Positions 10,196 through 19,410 of a stretch of 32,237 nt of DNA are shown piece by piece. The first letter of the stretch is position 1, and every line of letters begins with the position of its first letter. A program made the translations under genes and the position numbers. The notes below the pieces were generated by a model, which saw only the letters and a program-made list of their open reading frames with translations, was not told the origin of the DNA and did not search any database. Location of the stretch: NCBI GenBank assembly GCA_938003855.1, contig CALKXD010000262.1:1-32237 (forward strand), given 5' to 3'. Origin of the DNA: an uncultured Granulosicoccaceae bacterium. Its GTDB lineage: Bacteria; Pseudomonadota; Gammaproteobacteria; Granulosicoccales; Granulosicoccaceae.

Positions 10196-10618
10196 TCAGC
10201 TGAACAGATCGGCGTTCACGGCACCGAGTGCTGCGCGTGCTACGTCGAGATCCTGATCCGGTGAGCCGGACCCGATACCAATGCCGCCGACCAGCTCGCC
10301 TTCTATAATCACCGGTAGCCCACCGGTCAGGCCGGTTACCGAGCCATCGGTGGCGGCGGCAATTGCCGGTCTCACCGGGTCGGGGATCGAGCTGCTCGGG
10401 GCGCCGATAGAGGCGGCCGTCTGTGCCTTCGCCAATGCGCTTTTGCGGCTGAGGTACTTAGCGCCGGTCATTTTGAACTGCAGCAGCGGGTCCCCGCTGC
10501 AGTCGACAATGGCGATGCACTGCGGCTGACCTATCCGCTCAGCGGCTGCAACGGATGCCGCAAGCATTGCAAGAACGCCCTGATGGGTAAGAATCCGTTT
10601 GTTGACGATATAGCTCAT
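10196..10618 (-). CDS. GlcG/HbpS-family protein
   Basis: A 140-residue soluble protein of the GlcG/HbpS fold (formerly DUF336). Typical segments are SVAAAERIGQPQCIAIVDCSG near the start, SRKSALAKAQTA in the middle, and GGLPVIIEGELVGGIGIGSG near the end. Members bind heme or cobalamin-like ligands, or accompany glycolate and diol catabolic genes, but many have no known role. The single domain is full length. The ATG at 10618 has no strong ribosome site. With the AbrB-type membrane protein it forms a two-gene minus-strand unit; the pairing suggests uptake or sensing of a small organic acid, which is inference only. Confidence 0.85.
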   Translation of the reverse strand: MSYIVNKRILTHQGVLAMLAASVAAAERIGQPQCIAIVDCSGDPLLQFKMTGAKYLSRKSALAKAQTAASIGAPSSSIPDPVRPAIAAATDGSVTGLTGGLPVIIEGELVGGIGIGSGSPDQDLDVARAALGAVNADLFS

Positions 10619-10756
10619 GGTTGGATTTGCGACGGTTGGGTGAGTTGAGCAAGCGATGGCAGAGGTTGTTCGGGCTTGCGGATGGCGCTATTTTGCCAGA
10701 TTTCTGTGTCTGACATAGATTGATGTAAGTCGTGGTAGTATCCGCTGCAGAAAAAT

Positions 10757-10774
10757 CCGTGGCGACGGCCACGG
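10757..10774 (+). other. Leader hairpin before the glycosyltransferase-like gene
   Basis: CCGTGG and CCACGG pair around a six-base loop, 47 bases before the ATG at 10822, in the 203-base gap between divergent genes. It may lie in the 5' leader. No riboswitch class is recognised. Confidence 0.3.
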
Positions 10775-10821
10775 TACCTTCACGCAACGCAATTCGACCA
10801 CACAGAGCCTGAACGTCAAGT

Positions 10822-11697
10822 ATGAATGAAATTGTCATCCGGCTGCAGAGTTGGGGATATCGGAAACTACTGGGCAGTGTGTTGCCAGTGCGCTGGTTTT
10901 CTCCAGCGGTACCAGACATCACGACTGCGGTCGACGGCAGGCTGAACCTTGAAATTGTCAGTCACTGCTGGGGATACTCGCATTTGCTGGCGTATCAGAT
11001 CGGCGCGCTGATCAATCATCCGCCGGTCAATGTCGATATCACCTATACGCTGTGTTATTGCCCGGAGGATACCGATACCGACGCGCTGGTAAAACACTGT
11101 GCGCAATTGACGGTGCCGTCTGTCAGCTGGAATTTCAAACCGCTTGAAAAGGGTCAGCTGTTTCGGCGTGCGATCGGACGCAATCAGGCGGCACTGGCAA
11201 CTTCGGCTGACTGGGTGTGGTTTACCGACTGCGATACGATCTTCCATGCCGGTTGTCTTGATTCACTGGCTGCTGCTGTGCAGGATAACCGGCAGCGGAT
11301 GTTGTTTCCGGCCAGTGAGCGCATTACACCGTTACTCGGTCAGTCGCACGAGCTACTGGCCGCGCTCGATCTGGACCGTGGCTTGCCGGATATAGATCAG
11401 GCTCTGTTCACCCACAACGACATCAGCAAGGCCAAAGGGGCGTTCCAGATTGTCAATGGTACGGTCTGTCGGGCGGTGGGGTATTGTCGTGATATCGGTT
11501 TGTTTCAGGCACCTACCGACAAGTGGCGCAAGACCTATGAGGACACAGTATTCCGCAAGCTTATCGGTACCGAGGGCAGCGCAATTGATCTGGTTAATTT
11601 GTATCGCATCCGCCATATAGAAAAGGGACGCTACACGCAGAACTCGGCCATCAGTGACGTGCGCAAGACGTTACGCAAAAACACCGACCGGCCCTGA
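10822..11697 (+). CDS. GT-A fold glycosyltransferase-like protein
   Basis: A 291-residue protein that looks like a family 2 (GT-A) glycosyltransferase. The N-terminal half has the strand-loop pattern LEIVSHCWGYSHLLAYQ and then DITYTLCYCPED. ADWVWFTDCDTIFHAGCL (about 130-147) carries the DxD-type metal and nucleotide-sugar site as DCDT. A later WRKTYEDTVFRK contains the acidic residues expected of the catalytic base region. No signal peptide or membrane helix is evident, so it should be cytoplasmic. Donor, acceptor and pathway cannot be told: no other polysaccharide gene is nearby. It is divergent from the GlcG-like gene and convergent with the cyclic-di-GMP gene. Confidence 0.7.
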   Translation: MNEIVIRLQSWGYRKLLGSVLPVRWFSPAVPDITTAVDGRLNLEIVSHCWGYSHLLAYQIGALINHPPVNVDITYTLCYCPEDTDTDALVKHCAQLTVPSVSWNFKPLEKGQLFRRAIGRNQAALATSADWVWFTDCDTIFHAGCLDSLAAAVQDNRQRMLFPASERITPLLGQSHELLAALDLDRGLPDIDQALFTHNDISKAKGAFQIVNGTVCRAVGYCRDIGLFQAPTDKWRKTYEDTVFRKLIGTEGSAIDLVNLYRIRHIEKGRYTQNSAISDVRKTLRKNTDRP

Positions 11698-11762
11698 TAA
11701 TCCCTACCGGCTATTGCCTGCCGGGTGTGGTCCTGGTGATTGCCGGTATTCCGGTGGCGCTG

Positions 11763-11788
11763 TTAGCCCGCGGTTAAGCCCTTTTTTT
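11763..11788 (+). terminator. Probable terminator between convergent genes
   Basis: TTAGCC pairs with GGTTAA (one G-U) around a CGC loop, followed by GCCC and seven T residues ending at 11788. It is 65 bases past the glycosyltransferase stop codon at 11697. Confidence 0.45.
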
Positions 11789-11812
11789 GCAGGTCTGACT
11801 ATGCGGGCCTTG

Positions 11813-14797
11813 CTATGCAGGTTCCGGCAATGCCAGGTGGCTTTGTAACAGCATCTCTACCGGTTTCGGTTTGGCAATCGCGTACCCCTGCAAATGGTCA
11901 ATGCCCATACCGGTCAGCAGTTGCTTGATTTCTTCATTTTCGACAAACTCGGCAATGGTCTGCATGCCCATGGTATGACCAATGTCATTGATCAGTTTGA
12001 CCATGGCCAGATCCTGCTTATCGTCGATGATATCTCTGATAAACACACCGTCGATTTTCAGGTAGTCAAACGGCAGGGTTTTCAGATACGCCAGTGACGA
12101 AAAACCACTGCCAAAATCGTCCAGTGCAAATGTGCATCCCTTTGCCCGCAGGGTGCTCATCAGCATCTGGGCATGGTTCAGGTTGGCGATGGCGGCGGTT
12201 TCTGTTACCTCGAAGCAGATCTTAGTTGCCGGTACCTTAGTTGCGTCGAGCAGTTGGGCCAGATAAGGTAAAAAGTTCTCGTCACCGAGTGACTGGCCTG
12301 ACAAGTTAATGCTGCACACTTCAATCCTGCTGACCAGTGCCGGGTGGTTTTCAAGGTAGTTCAATGTTGAAGAAAGCACCCAGCGGTCAATCTGCGACGC
12401 CTGACTGTATTGTTCGGCGGTCGGCAAAAACAGCCCCGGTGAAATCAGGCTGTTGTCTTCATCTTTCATGCGGACCAGAATTTCGAAGTGACAGCCGCGA
12501 TCTGCATTGTGGTTGGCTGGCGCTATCTCCTGCGCATACAGAACAAACCGGCCATTCTGCAGTGCGTAATCTATTTTGCTGACCAGCTGTAGTTGCTCAC
12601 GTCGGTTTGCCAGTACCTCGCTGTCGGTGCTGAAGACATGCACGCGATTACGGCCGGCATCTTTGGCGGTGTAGCAGGCGCTGTCGGCGTCGCTCAACGC
12701 GTTAATGGCGCTGCCGCTACTGGCGTCGATAGGTACGATGCCGATGCTGATACCGACGCTGAATACCTGGTTCTCCCAAAGGAAGCGGTAGTCACTGATT
12801 GCCTTGAGCAGACTGTTGGTGACAGCTGCTGCTTGTTCGACCTGGCATCCGTGCAGAATCAGGGCGAATTCATCACCGCCCAGTCGGGCCAGTGTATCCG
12901 AGGCGCGGGTTTGGCCGCGCAGCACCCGGGCAATTTGCCTGAGCAACTCATCACCGGCAACATGGCCGCAGGTGTCGTTGATCACTTTAAATTGATCCAG
13001 GTCCATATAGCACAGGCAGTGAGCACTGTTGTTAGCGTGCGCATCATCTATGGAGTGTTTCAGAACCTGGTCAAACTGGCGTCGATTCATCAGGCCGGTT
13101 AAATCATCAACACTGGCCTGTCTGAGTAGTTCGGTTTTGAGCCGAACCTGTTCAGTGATATCACTGAATACCAGTACAGCACCGCTGGCCTTGTGGTGAC
13201 TGCTGGTGATAACGGGGGAAATTCTACATTCTATGGTGCGGGAATTAGCGGTCGCGTCGAGCATTTCCAGCTCGCGGTTAAACAGTGCATCGTCCTGCAT
13301 GGCTGACAGTATTTTTGCGGTACTCAGCACTTCTCCGGTGTGTGGTTCACTGGCACAAAAAACGTCTTCAATGGATTTATCGAGCGCGTCGACCATCGGC
13401 CATCCGGTTCGCTTTTCTGCAGCGGGATTCATATAGGCGATGGCGCCATTGTTACTGACGGTGATCACGCAATCGGTGATTGATCCCAGTGTTGTTTCCG
13501 CCTGGACTTTTTGCCTGGTGAGTTCTGCAAATGTGTTTTTCAGCCGTTTGCGCATAGATTCTATGGCGCTGGCCAGATCACCAACTTCATTGGAGCAGCT
13601 GGTATCGACGTGCACATTGAATTTACCCTGTGCAATTCTGTTGGCGCTGCTGCGCAGTTGTGAAATCGGCTTGACCGTCAGACGTGTAAAGTGCTGCAAC
13701 GCAAACCAGACAATAAAACAGGTGAGCAGACCCAGCGGAATAATCCGAATCAGCTGCCCACCGAGCGAGCTTAAATAGTCGGACAGCGGTATGAAAATAC
13801 CTACGCTCCAGGCTACCTCTATGGAATCTTTCATGGGCAGCACTTTCAGCTGGCCGCGGGTGCCGTCGAGGTTTACCTGTGTTTCAAACGGGGTGTCAAA
13901 TGAGCTGATACCACGGTGATTTAATTGCAGGTACTCCAGTACGTCTGCGGTGTAGTGAGTGGCTAGTGGATTAGGTGCGACCGGGTTGTTTTGTTTTGAA
14001 GTTGGTGTCGCGAATCTGTCGATAATCAAAGTGCCGTCGCCGTCGGCCAGAAATACCGTGGAGTTGTCGCTGACAGGAAGGTGCGCCATAAACTGCTGAA
14101 TCCGCGGCAGTAGCAGGTCGACACCGACAACACCGAGCAGTCGGGCGTTGCTGTCCCGCAGGGTGCTCGCCCAGGTCAATACCGGTTGCCCGGTGCTGAC
14201 GTCCAGATAGATATCCGTCCAGATGGGTGAGTCCGAGGCAATTGCCTCCTTGAACCAGGGGCGGGTTGTGGCGTTAAACGCTGAGCCCTCTTCGATCACA
14301 GTGCCTGCAGTGCCCTCTGGCGTGATCGCATATTTACACAGCAAGCCGTCGGTTTGCGGGGTAGACTGGAATATTGCCCAATGGGTCGCGTCGTCTTTGA
14401 TTTCGGAATTAACGCCGAGGAAGTTACCCTGTGGATCAGCGATAAAAACCCCGCTGACGCCGTAGTCGGCAGTACGTTGTGGCAGGTCGTGCATGAAGCG
14501 GATTACGGCTTGTTCGTCAGCGATGTCGACGTAGCCCGCCAGTACCGCGTTAGTGACTGATTGCCCAATGATTGAAGGGGTTTTCAGAAAACGGGCGACC
14601 TCTACCGAGACTTGCCGTGTGGTGGCATTTGCCGCGTCGGTGGCGACTTTCCCGACAATGCGATTTGCGCTACTCATTAAGAGGTAGGCTGTTGACGCCA
14701 CCGATATCAGTAGCAGAAGGCTGAAGGCCGAGGTCAGCAGGCGTTGGGTAGAAATGCGGCCGAAGTGCTTTTTGAAAAAGCGATCCATATCGTTCAA
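11813..14797 (-). CDS. dCache-HAMP-PAS-GGDEF-EAL cyclic-di-GMP signalling protein
   Basis: A 994-residue inner-membrane sensor that can both make and degrade cyclic-di-GMP. Helix 1 (about 18-42) and helix 2 (about 350-370) flank a periplasmic dCache sensor (about 45-345) with the WFKEAIASDSPIWTDIY segment of the family. HAMP (about 371-425) and PAS (about 435-555) follow. The GGDEF domain has an intact GGDEF (640-644) and an inhibitory site RxxD (631-634) exactly five residues before it. The EAL domain has EIL (772-774) in place of EAL, and otherwise NLS, EVTET (863-867), DDFGSG (893-898), LKIDG, AEFVE and LQGY, so catalytic residues look complete. Both activities are plausible. The ATG at 14797 is taken because helix 1 follows at once. 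It stands alone. Confidence 0.93.
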   Translation of the reverse strand: MNDMDRFFKKHFGRISTQRLLTSAFSLLLLISVASTAYLLMSSANRIVGKVATDAANATTRQVSVEVARFLKTPSIIGQSVTNAVLAGYVDIADEQAVIRFMHDLPQRTADYGVSGVFIADPQGNFLGVNSEIKDDATHWAIFQSTPQTDGLLCKYAITPEGTAGTVIEEGSAFNATTRPWFKEAIASDSPIWTDIYLDVSTGQPVLTWASTLRDSNARLLGVVGVDLLLPRIQQFMAHLPVSDNSTVFLADGDGTLIIDRFATPTSKQNNPVAPNPLATHYTADVLEYLQLNHRGISSFDTPFETQVNLDGTRGQLKVLPMKDSIEVAWSVGIFIPLSDYLSSLGGQLIRIIPLGLLTCFIVWFALQHFTRLTVKPISQLRSSANRIAQGKFNVHVDTSCSNEVGDLASAIESMRKRLKNTFAELTRQKVQAETTLGSITDCVITVSNNGAIAYMNPAAEKRTGWPMVDALDKSIEDVFCASEPHTGEVLSTAKILSAMQDDALFNRELEMLDATANSRTIECRISPVITSSHHKASGAVLVFSDITEQVRLKTELLRQASVDDLTGLMNRRQFDQVLKHSIDDAHANNSAHCLCYMDLDQFKVINDTCGHVAGDELLRQIARVLRGQTRASDTLARLGGDEFALILHGCQVEQAAAVTNSLLKAISDYRFLWENQVFSVGISIGIVPIDASSGSAINALSDADSACYTAKDAGRNRVHVFSTDSEVLANRREQLQLVSKIDYALQNGRFVLYAQEIAPANHNADRGCHFEILVRMKDEDNSLISPGLFLPTAEQYSQASQIDRWVLSSTLNYLENHPALVSRIEVCSINLSGQSLGDENFLPYLAQLLDATKVPATKICFEVTETAAIANLNHAQMLMSTLRAKGCTFALDDFGSGFSSLAYLKTLPFDYLKIDGVFIRDIIDDKQDLAMVKLINDIGHTMGMQTIAEFVENEEIKQLLTGMGIDHLQGYAIAKPKPVEMLLQSHLALPEPA

Positions 14798-15487
14798 AAA
14801 CCGGTCCGTGTTGTTGTAAAACTCTGAGCAGGCCGACGCAGGCGCTCAGTGTGCTTGTGGGGAGGTCGTAAGTTTACATGTTCGTGACGCAGCGGTGACA
14901 GTTGTTTGAGCAGATAATCGCTGTCGCCTGTTTTGAAATGTCACATTTTGTAAAATGGTGCTTTTCCGGCACTTCTGTTGTCTGGTCATCGCGAAAGCTG
15001 TGTGGGAGCAGGACGGTCTGTTGTCCGGAATAAGCCCGGTCGGTGATCCCGCTTGCGGATTAGTCCGCTGGCGGCTGTGGGGTCAGTGCGTTTGGCCGTA
15101 ATGTCGTGCCGGGTCCCCGCACCGTGGTCAATATTAATAGGGTCGGTATTGTTCGGTACGGTCGCGGGTTCGGGCAGTCTTATACACCGCGGCGTGGCAG
15201 ATCGGAGCAGGTTGCCTGCAGCGACTATCGACACCTGGATCTGACACGGTTAAACGACCAGCGCAAAGCGCCTGATCAGCCCTGTGTTGATAAGGCTGTC
15301 AGTTGAGCTCTGCCTTAACTGACCTTTTTGCTGCGGTGCCGGGCACAGCGCATCGGGACTTGCCGGTGGTTACCCGATTCACTGGACGCGCCATTTCCGA
15401 TCACCCACAATAGCGGGAACGTGCAAGCGCGGTACCCGTGTCGGCTTGCCGTGAACCATTCAAACGCCATACAGACTAGCGAATAAC
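14798..15487. other. Divergent intergenic region, no gene recognised
   Basis: About 0.69 kb separates the divergent signalling gene and the ABC transporter. Short open frames on both strands (such as 14986-15234 minus and 15106-15306 plus) resemble nothing known and have no consistent codon pattern. A solute-binding-protein gene, expected before the permease, is not here. One terminator-like hairpin lies at 15298-15329. Confidence 0.55.
15298..15329 (+). terminator. Terminator-like hairpin upstream of the transporter operon
   Basis: GTCAGTT (15298-15304) pairs with AACTGAC (15317-15323) around a 12-base loop, then CTTTTT. No plus-strand gene lies before it, so it could end a short untranslated RNA or act as an attenuator for the transporter about 160 bases downstream. 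Confidence 0.35.
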
Positions 15488-16465
15488 GTGTCCTTCCTGA
15501 TAACCACTGCTCAACGAATCGTCTATGCAGCACTGTTGCTGCTTGCCGTGGTGATATTAAATTTCATTTTAATTCACCTGGCCCCCGGAGACATCGCCGA
15601 CACTATCGCCGGAGATATGGGGGGCGCAGATGCCACGGTGATGGCGCAGATTCGCATTGACTACGGGCTTGACCAGCCGATGCTCTACCAGCTCTGGAAA
15701 TATCTCTGGGGGGTACTGCATTTTGACTTTGGGCATTCGTTTTTTTTCAATGTGAGTGTCGCTGATTTAATCCTTGAGCGGCTGCCTGCCACCTTGTTGC
15801 TGGTGATCACGGCTCAAATACTCGCGCTGGTCATTGGCACTTTGCTGGGTGTGATCTCGGCGCGCAGGCCAAATGGTCCGCTGAGTCATTTTGTCACACT
15901 GATCGCTCTGTTTGGCTATTCGGCGCCGGTGTTCTGGACAGGCATCATGCTGCTGATTACGTTTTCGCTGTGGATACCGATTTTCCCGGTGGCGGGTATG
16001 CAGGATATGACCATCGAAGGCGGGGGGCTGGCGCACTATCTTGATATTGCCCACCACATGGTATTGCCGGTGATAACACTGGCGTCGATCTTTCTTGCCC
16101 TGTATAGCCGTCTGTGCCGTGCCAGCATGATGGAAGTGCTGGGCGCGGACTACATTCGCACTGCACGGGCCAAGGGGTTATCAGAATCTCAGATTATCTA
16201 TAAACACGCACTGAAAAATTCTCTGAGCCCGGTGGTCACGCTTGCCGGACTGCAGTTCTCGGCGGTGGTGTCCGGCGCGGTACTGGTAGAGGCGGTGTTC
16301 AGTTGGCCGGGACTGGGGTCGCTGGCGTTGCAGTCGATCATTGCGCGTGACACCCCGACGATACTGGGCATTCTTTTTTTCTCTGCGCTGGTGGTGGTAA
16401 TAGGTAACCTTCTGACCGACTTTGTACTGAGACTGATAGACCCGAGGATTCGCAGTGGCCGGTAA
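15488..16465 (+). CDS. Opp/Dpp-type ABC transporter permease, first subunit
   Basis: A 325-residue inner-membrane permease of the DppB/OppB type. The N-terminal helix (RIVYAALLLLAVVILNFILI) is followed by HLAPGDIADTIAGDMGG, the extracytoplasmic segment of this family. About six helices follow, with the coupling EAA-like loop at about 215-245 (ADYIRTARAKGLSESQIIYK), which docks to the ATPase subunits. Length is normal. The GTG at 15488 is the only start before the first helix, with a poor ribosome site. It is the first of four overlapping or tightly spaced genes. The substrate class is peptides, nickel chelates or similar compounds; which one is normally decided by the binding protein, and that gene is missing from this window. 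Confidence 0.92.
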   Translation: MSFLITTAQRIVYAALLLLAVVILNFILIHLAPGDIADTIAGDMGGADATVMAQIRIDYGLDQPMLYQLWKYLWGVLHFDFGHSFFFNVSVADLILERLPATLLLVITAQILALVIGTLLGVISARRPNGPLSHFVTLIALFGYSAPVFWTGIMLLITFSLWIPIFPVAGMQDMTIEGGGLAHYLDIAHHMVLPVITLASIFLALYSRLCRASMMEVLGADYIRTARAKGLSESQIIYKHALKNSLSPVVTLAGLQFSAVVSGAVLVEAVFSWPGLGSLALQSIIARDTPTILGILFFSALVVVIGNLLTDFVLRLIDPRIRSGR

Positions 16466-17348
16466 CAAAGCAGTCGCTAACACCGCTGAGCCGGTTGTTG
16501 GAAAAGCACGTCATCCGGTGATGGAAGCGGTGGCTATGTTTTTTGGCAATTACGCCGCTGTGGTGGCGCTGATTGTTTTGCTGGTGATTATCACCGGTGC
16601 CGTGGTCGGGCCGATCTATTACCCGACCGATCCGTTTGAAATGGTCTGGGCGCCTTTTTCTCCGCCGGGTCAGGAGGGCTTTCTGCTGGGTACCGATTAC
16701 CTGGGTCGTGACATCCTCGCGGCGATTCTGGCCGGCGGGCGGGTGTCGCTGGCTATTGGGCTTGCCGCCGCTTTTATGAGTGTGTTTATCGGTATTACGG
16801 TGGGCGCTTTAGCGGGGTTTTATAGAGGCTGGGTCGAAGAAATACTTATGCGCTTTACCGAGTTTTTTCAGGTACTGCCAACGCTGTTGTTCTCAATGGT
16901 GATCGTCGCGCTGTTCGGTGCGTCTCTGCCGATGATCACCTTCGCCATTGGCATTGTCAGCTGGACGGCAGTGGCACGTATTACCCGTTCTGAGTTTTTA
17001 CGCATCCGTGAGCTTGAGTACGTTACCGCGTCCCGCTCTGGTGGTGCGACCAACTTCAAGCTGATTTTTTCGGTCATTCTACCCAATGCCCTGCCGCCGA
17101 TTATTGTGCAGGCGGCGTTGATGGTCGGGTCGGCTATATTGTTTGAGGCCGGCTTGAGCTTTCTTGGTCTAAGTGACCCCAACACCATGAGCTGGGGGCA
17201 GATTATCGGCAGCAACCGACCGTATATTCTAGACGCGAGCTATACCGTGACCATTCCCGGGCTTGCTATATTTATCACCGTGCTGGCTATTTCACTGGTT
17301 GGTGACGGCTTGAATGACGCGCTGAACCCGAAGCTCAGGCGCAGGTAA
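16455..17348 (+). CDS. Opp/Dpp-type ABC transporter permease, second subunit
   Basis: A 297-residue permease of the DppC/OppC type, partner of the preceding one. The first helix (about 31-52) leads to the periplasmic segment YYPTDPFEMVWAPFSPPG and FLLGTDYLGRDILA, a signature of this family (GTDxLGRD). The EAA loop is YVTASRSGGATNFKLIF, and the last part holds FEAGLSFLGLSDPNTMSWG, also typical. The GTG start at 16455 overlaps the end of the first permease gene by 11 bases, indicating translational coupling. Together the two permeases would form the membrane channel. Length and motifs are complete. Confidence 0.93.
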   Translation: MAGNKAVANTAEPVVGKARHPVMEAVAMFFGNYAAVVALIVLLVIITGAVVGPIYYPTDPFEMVWAPFSPPGQEGFLLGTDYLGRDILAAILAGGRVSLAIGLAAAFMSVFIGITVGALAGFYRGWVEEILMRFTEFFQVLPTLLFSMVIVALFGASLPMITFAIGIVSWTAVARITRSEFLRIRELEYVTASRSGGATNFKLIFSVILPNALPPIIVQAALMVGSAILFEAGLSFLGLSDPNTMSWGQIIGSNRPYILDASYTVTIPGLAIFITVLAISLVGDGLNDALNPKLRRR

Positions 17349-17353
17349 TCGTT

Positions 17354-18346
17354 ATGAATAAGCCTATTCTGCGGGTTGAGGATCTGACCGTCACGTTAAC
17401 CACCCGTGATGGCATCGCACCGGTGCTGGATAACGTATCTTTTTCACTCAACGCCGGTGAGAGCATCGGCATTGTCGGTGAGTCCGGTTGCGGTAAATCT
17501 ATGACCGCACTGGCGATCATGGGGTTGCTGCCACAGCCGGTGGGTAATATAGCGTCGGGTCGTATCTGGTTTGGCGACGAAGACATGGTGGCCGTCAGTG
17601 ATGCCAGAATGCGTGAGATACGCGGTAATGATATCTCGATGATCTTCCAGGAACCCATGACATCACTCAATCCGGTCTACACCATTGGTGAGCAGATTGC
17701 CGAGGTGCTGCGTCGTCATCAGAACATGAATCGACGTCAGGCAATGGTACGTGCCACAGAGTTGCTCGATGCCGTGCGAGTCCCTGACCCGGCCAGGCGG
17801 GTGCGTGATTATCCGCACCAGTTGTCAGGTGGTCAGCGTCAGCGTGTAATGATTGCTATCGCACTGGCGTGTGAGCCCAGGGTACTGATTGCCGATGAGC
17901 CAACCACCGCGCTCGACGTCACAGTGCAGGCACAGATTTTTGAGCTGCTCAGTGACCTGCAATCCAACACCGGCACAGCGGTGATTATGATCACCCATGA
18001 TATGGGCGCTATTGCTGAAATGTCGGAGCGCATGATTGTGATGTACGCCGGCCGTAAAGTAGAGGAGGGCACTGTTGACGATGTACTGGATAATCCGCGC
18101 CACCCCTATACACGAGGGTTGATTGCCTGCGTGCCGCACATACAGGAGGTTGTCACCGATCAACGACAGCCGCTGGTTGAGATTGAAGGGATTGTGCCAT
18201 CGTTGTCAGAGTTTGGTCAGAACGCCTGTCTGTTTGCTTCCCGCTGTCGGCACGTGACTGATCAATGCCTGGCAGCACGTCCGCCAGAGGCACAGGTGAG
18301 CCTGCAGCATCATGCAGCGTGCTGGCATGCGGAGAAGCTTTCATGA
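17354..18346 (+). CDS. Opp/Dpp-type ABC transporter ATP-binding protein, DppD-like
   Basis: A 330-residue ATPase subunit. Walker A is GESGCGKSMT (about 42-51), the Q-loop IFQEPMTSLNPV, the signature LSGGQRQRV, Walker B VLIADEPTTALD and the switch ITHD, all intact. The C-terminal oligopeptide-transporter extension carries the cysteine-rich CLFASRCRHVTDQC and a later CWH, typical of the DppD/OppD branch. It starts five bases after the second permease gene and its stop overlaps the start of the next ATPase gene. With that partner it would form the heterodimer that drives import. Confidence 0.94.
   Translation: MNKPILRVEDLTVTLTTRDGIAPVLDNVSFSLNAGESIGIVGESGCGKSMTALAIMGLLPQPVGNIASGRIWFGDEDMVAVSDARMREIRGNDISMIFQEPMTSLNPVYTIGEQIAEVLRRHQNMNRRQAMVRATELLDAVRVPDPARRVRDYPHQLSGGQRQRVMIAIALACEPRVLIADEPTTALDVTVQAQIFELLSDLQSNTGTAVIMITHDMGAIAEMSERMIVMYAGRKVEEGTVDDVLDNPRHPYTRGLIACVPHIQEVVTDQRQPLVEIEGIVPSLSEFGQNACLFASRCRHVTDQCLAARPPEAQVSLQHHAACWHAEKLS
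18331..18334 (+). promoter_or_regulatory. Shine-Dalgarno GGAG that sets the DppF-like start
   Basis: GGAG lies eight bases before ATG at 18343. The frame is open 26 codons further upstream to 18265, but that part overlaps the preceding gene deeply and has no ribosome site. Confidence 0.7.
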
Positions 18347-19407
18347 ATCACCCGAACTCAAACGCTGATGGCGCACTAGTTGATCCTGCTGCGACTGATG
18401 CTGTTACTGATACAGCGCTGTTGCAGGTGCAGAACCTTGAGGTCCGTTTTCAAGTTGGCAGTCGCTTCGGGGTCAAAAAATATCTGCAAGCGGTTGATCA
18501 GGTCAGCTTCAGTATTCAGCGTGGCGAAACACTGGGGCTTGTTGGCGAGTCCGGGTCCGGTAAAACCACTACCGCGCTTGCGGTTGCCAGACTAGTGAGT
18601 GCCGCAGCCGGGTCAGTCACGCTTGACGGAGACGACCTGCTCAATTGCAGCGGCGATCAACTGCGCGCGTTACGCCACAAGATGCAATTTATATTTCAGG
18701 ATCCTTACTCAAGCCTTAACCCGCGTCTGCGTGCCGAGCAGGTGGTTCTGGAGCCACTGACCAACCTGGGAAAACTGTCGGCGTCAACGCAACTGGAAAC
18801 CATCGACCGGTTGTTTGCCGCAGTCGGATTGCGGCCAGAGCAAAAGCGTTTGTTCCCGCATCAGTTCTCGGGCGGGCAGCGACAGCGTATCGGCATTGCC
18901 AGAGCGCTTGCCACCAACCCTGAGCTGATCATTTGCGATGAGCCCGTGTCAGCGCTGGATGTGGCGGTACAGTCGCAGATACTAAATTTATTGCGCAGGC
19001 TGCAATCTGAACGCAACCTGACCTACCTGTTTATATCGCACGACCTCGGTGTAGTGCAGCATATGTGCGATAGAGTGGCCGTGATGTACATGGGGCGGAT
19101 TGTCGAGTTTGCTGATCGCAAAAGTCTGTTTAATACCCCGCAGCATCCGTATACCCATGCCTTGTTGTCGGCGGTGCCGTCGATCAACAAACGTCGCGGT
19201 GCCGCTAACACGCGTATAAAAATACCGGGTGATCCCCCCGATCCGGTCAATCTGCCGAGTGGCTGCCGGTTTGTTTCGCGGTGTCCGATTGCCATAGATC
19301 GCTGCCGTCAGGAAGAGCCGGTGTTGGCAGGATCAGCACAGCAGCAGGTCGCGTGTCATCGGGTGGCAGAGCCGGTGCCGATCAGGCAGCTATTGGCAGA
19401 CGGGTAG
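18343..19407 (+). CDS. Opp/Dpp-type ABC transporter ATP-binding protein, DppF-like
   Basis: A 354-residue ATPase subunit, partner of the DppD-like protein. Motifs are Walker A GESGSGKTTT, the Q-loop IFQDPYSSLNPR, the signature FSGGQRQRIG, Walker B IICDEPVSALD and the switch ISHD. The C-terminal extension has GCRFVSRCPIAIDRC and a further cysteine. I chose ATG 18343, not the upstream-open frame at 18265, because it overlaps the previous stop as ATGA and has GGAG eight bases before it; the resulting N-terminus (MNHPNSNADG) is a short polar tail before the domain. Last gene of the operon. Its stop codon TAG (19405-19407) lies within the outermost inverted repeat of the second 158-bp element. Confidence 0.93.
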   Translation: MNHPNSNADGALVDPAATDAVTDTALLQVQNLEVRFQVGSRFGVKKYLQAVDQVSFSIQRGETLGLVGESGSGKTTTALAVARLVSAAAGSVTLDGDDLLNCSGDQLRALRHKMQFIFQDPYSSLNPRLRAEQVVLEPLTNLGKLSASTQLETIDRLFAAVGLRPEQKRLFPHQFSGGQRQRIGIARALATNPELIICDEPVSALDVAVQSQILNLLRRLQSERNLTYLFISHDLGVVQHMCDRVAVMYMGRIVEFADRKSLFNTPQHPYTHALLSAVPSINKRRGAANTRIKIPGDPPDPVNLPSGCRFVSRCPIAIDRCRQEEPVLAGSAQQQVACHRVAEPVPIRQLLADG

Positions 19408-19410
19408 CTA

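Noticed and set aside
14986-15533. Several 60-80 codon frames in the gap before the transporter, considered as a lost binding-protein gene
   Set aside because: None has a signal peptide, lipobox or any Opp/Dpp binding-protein feature.
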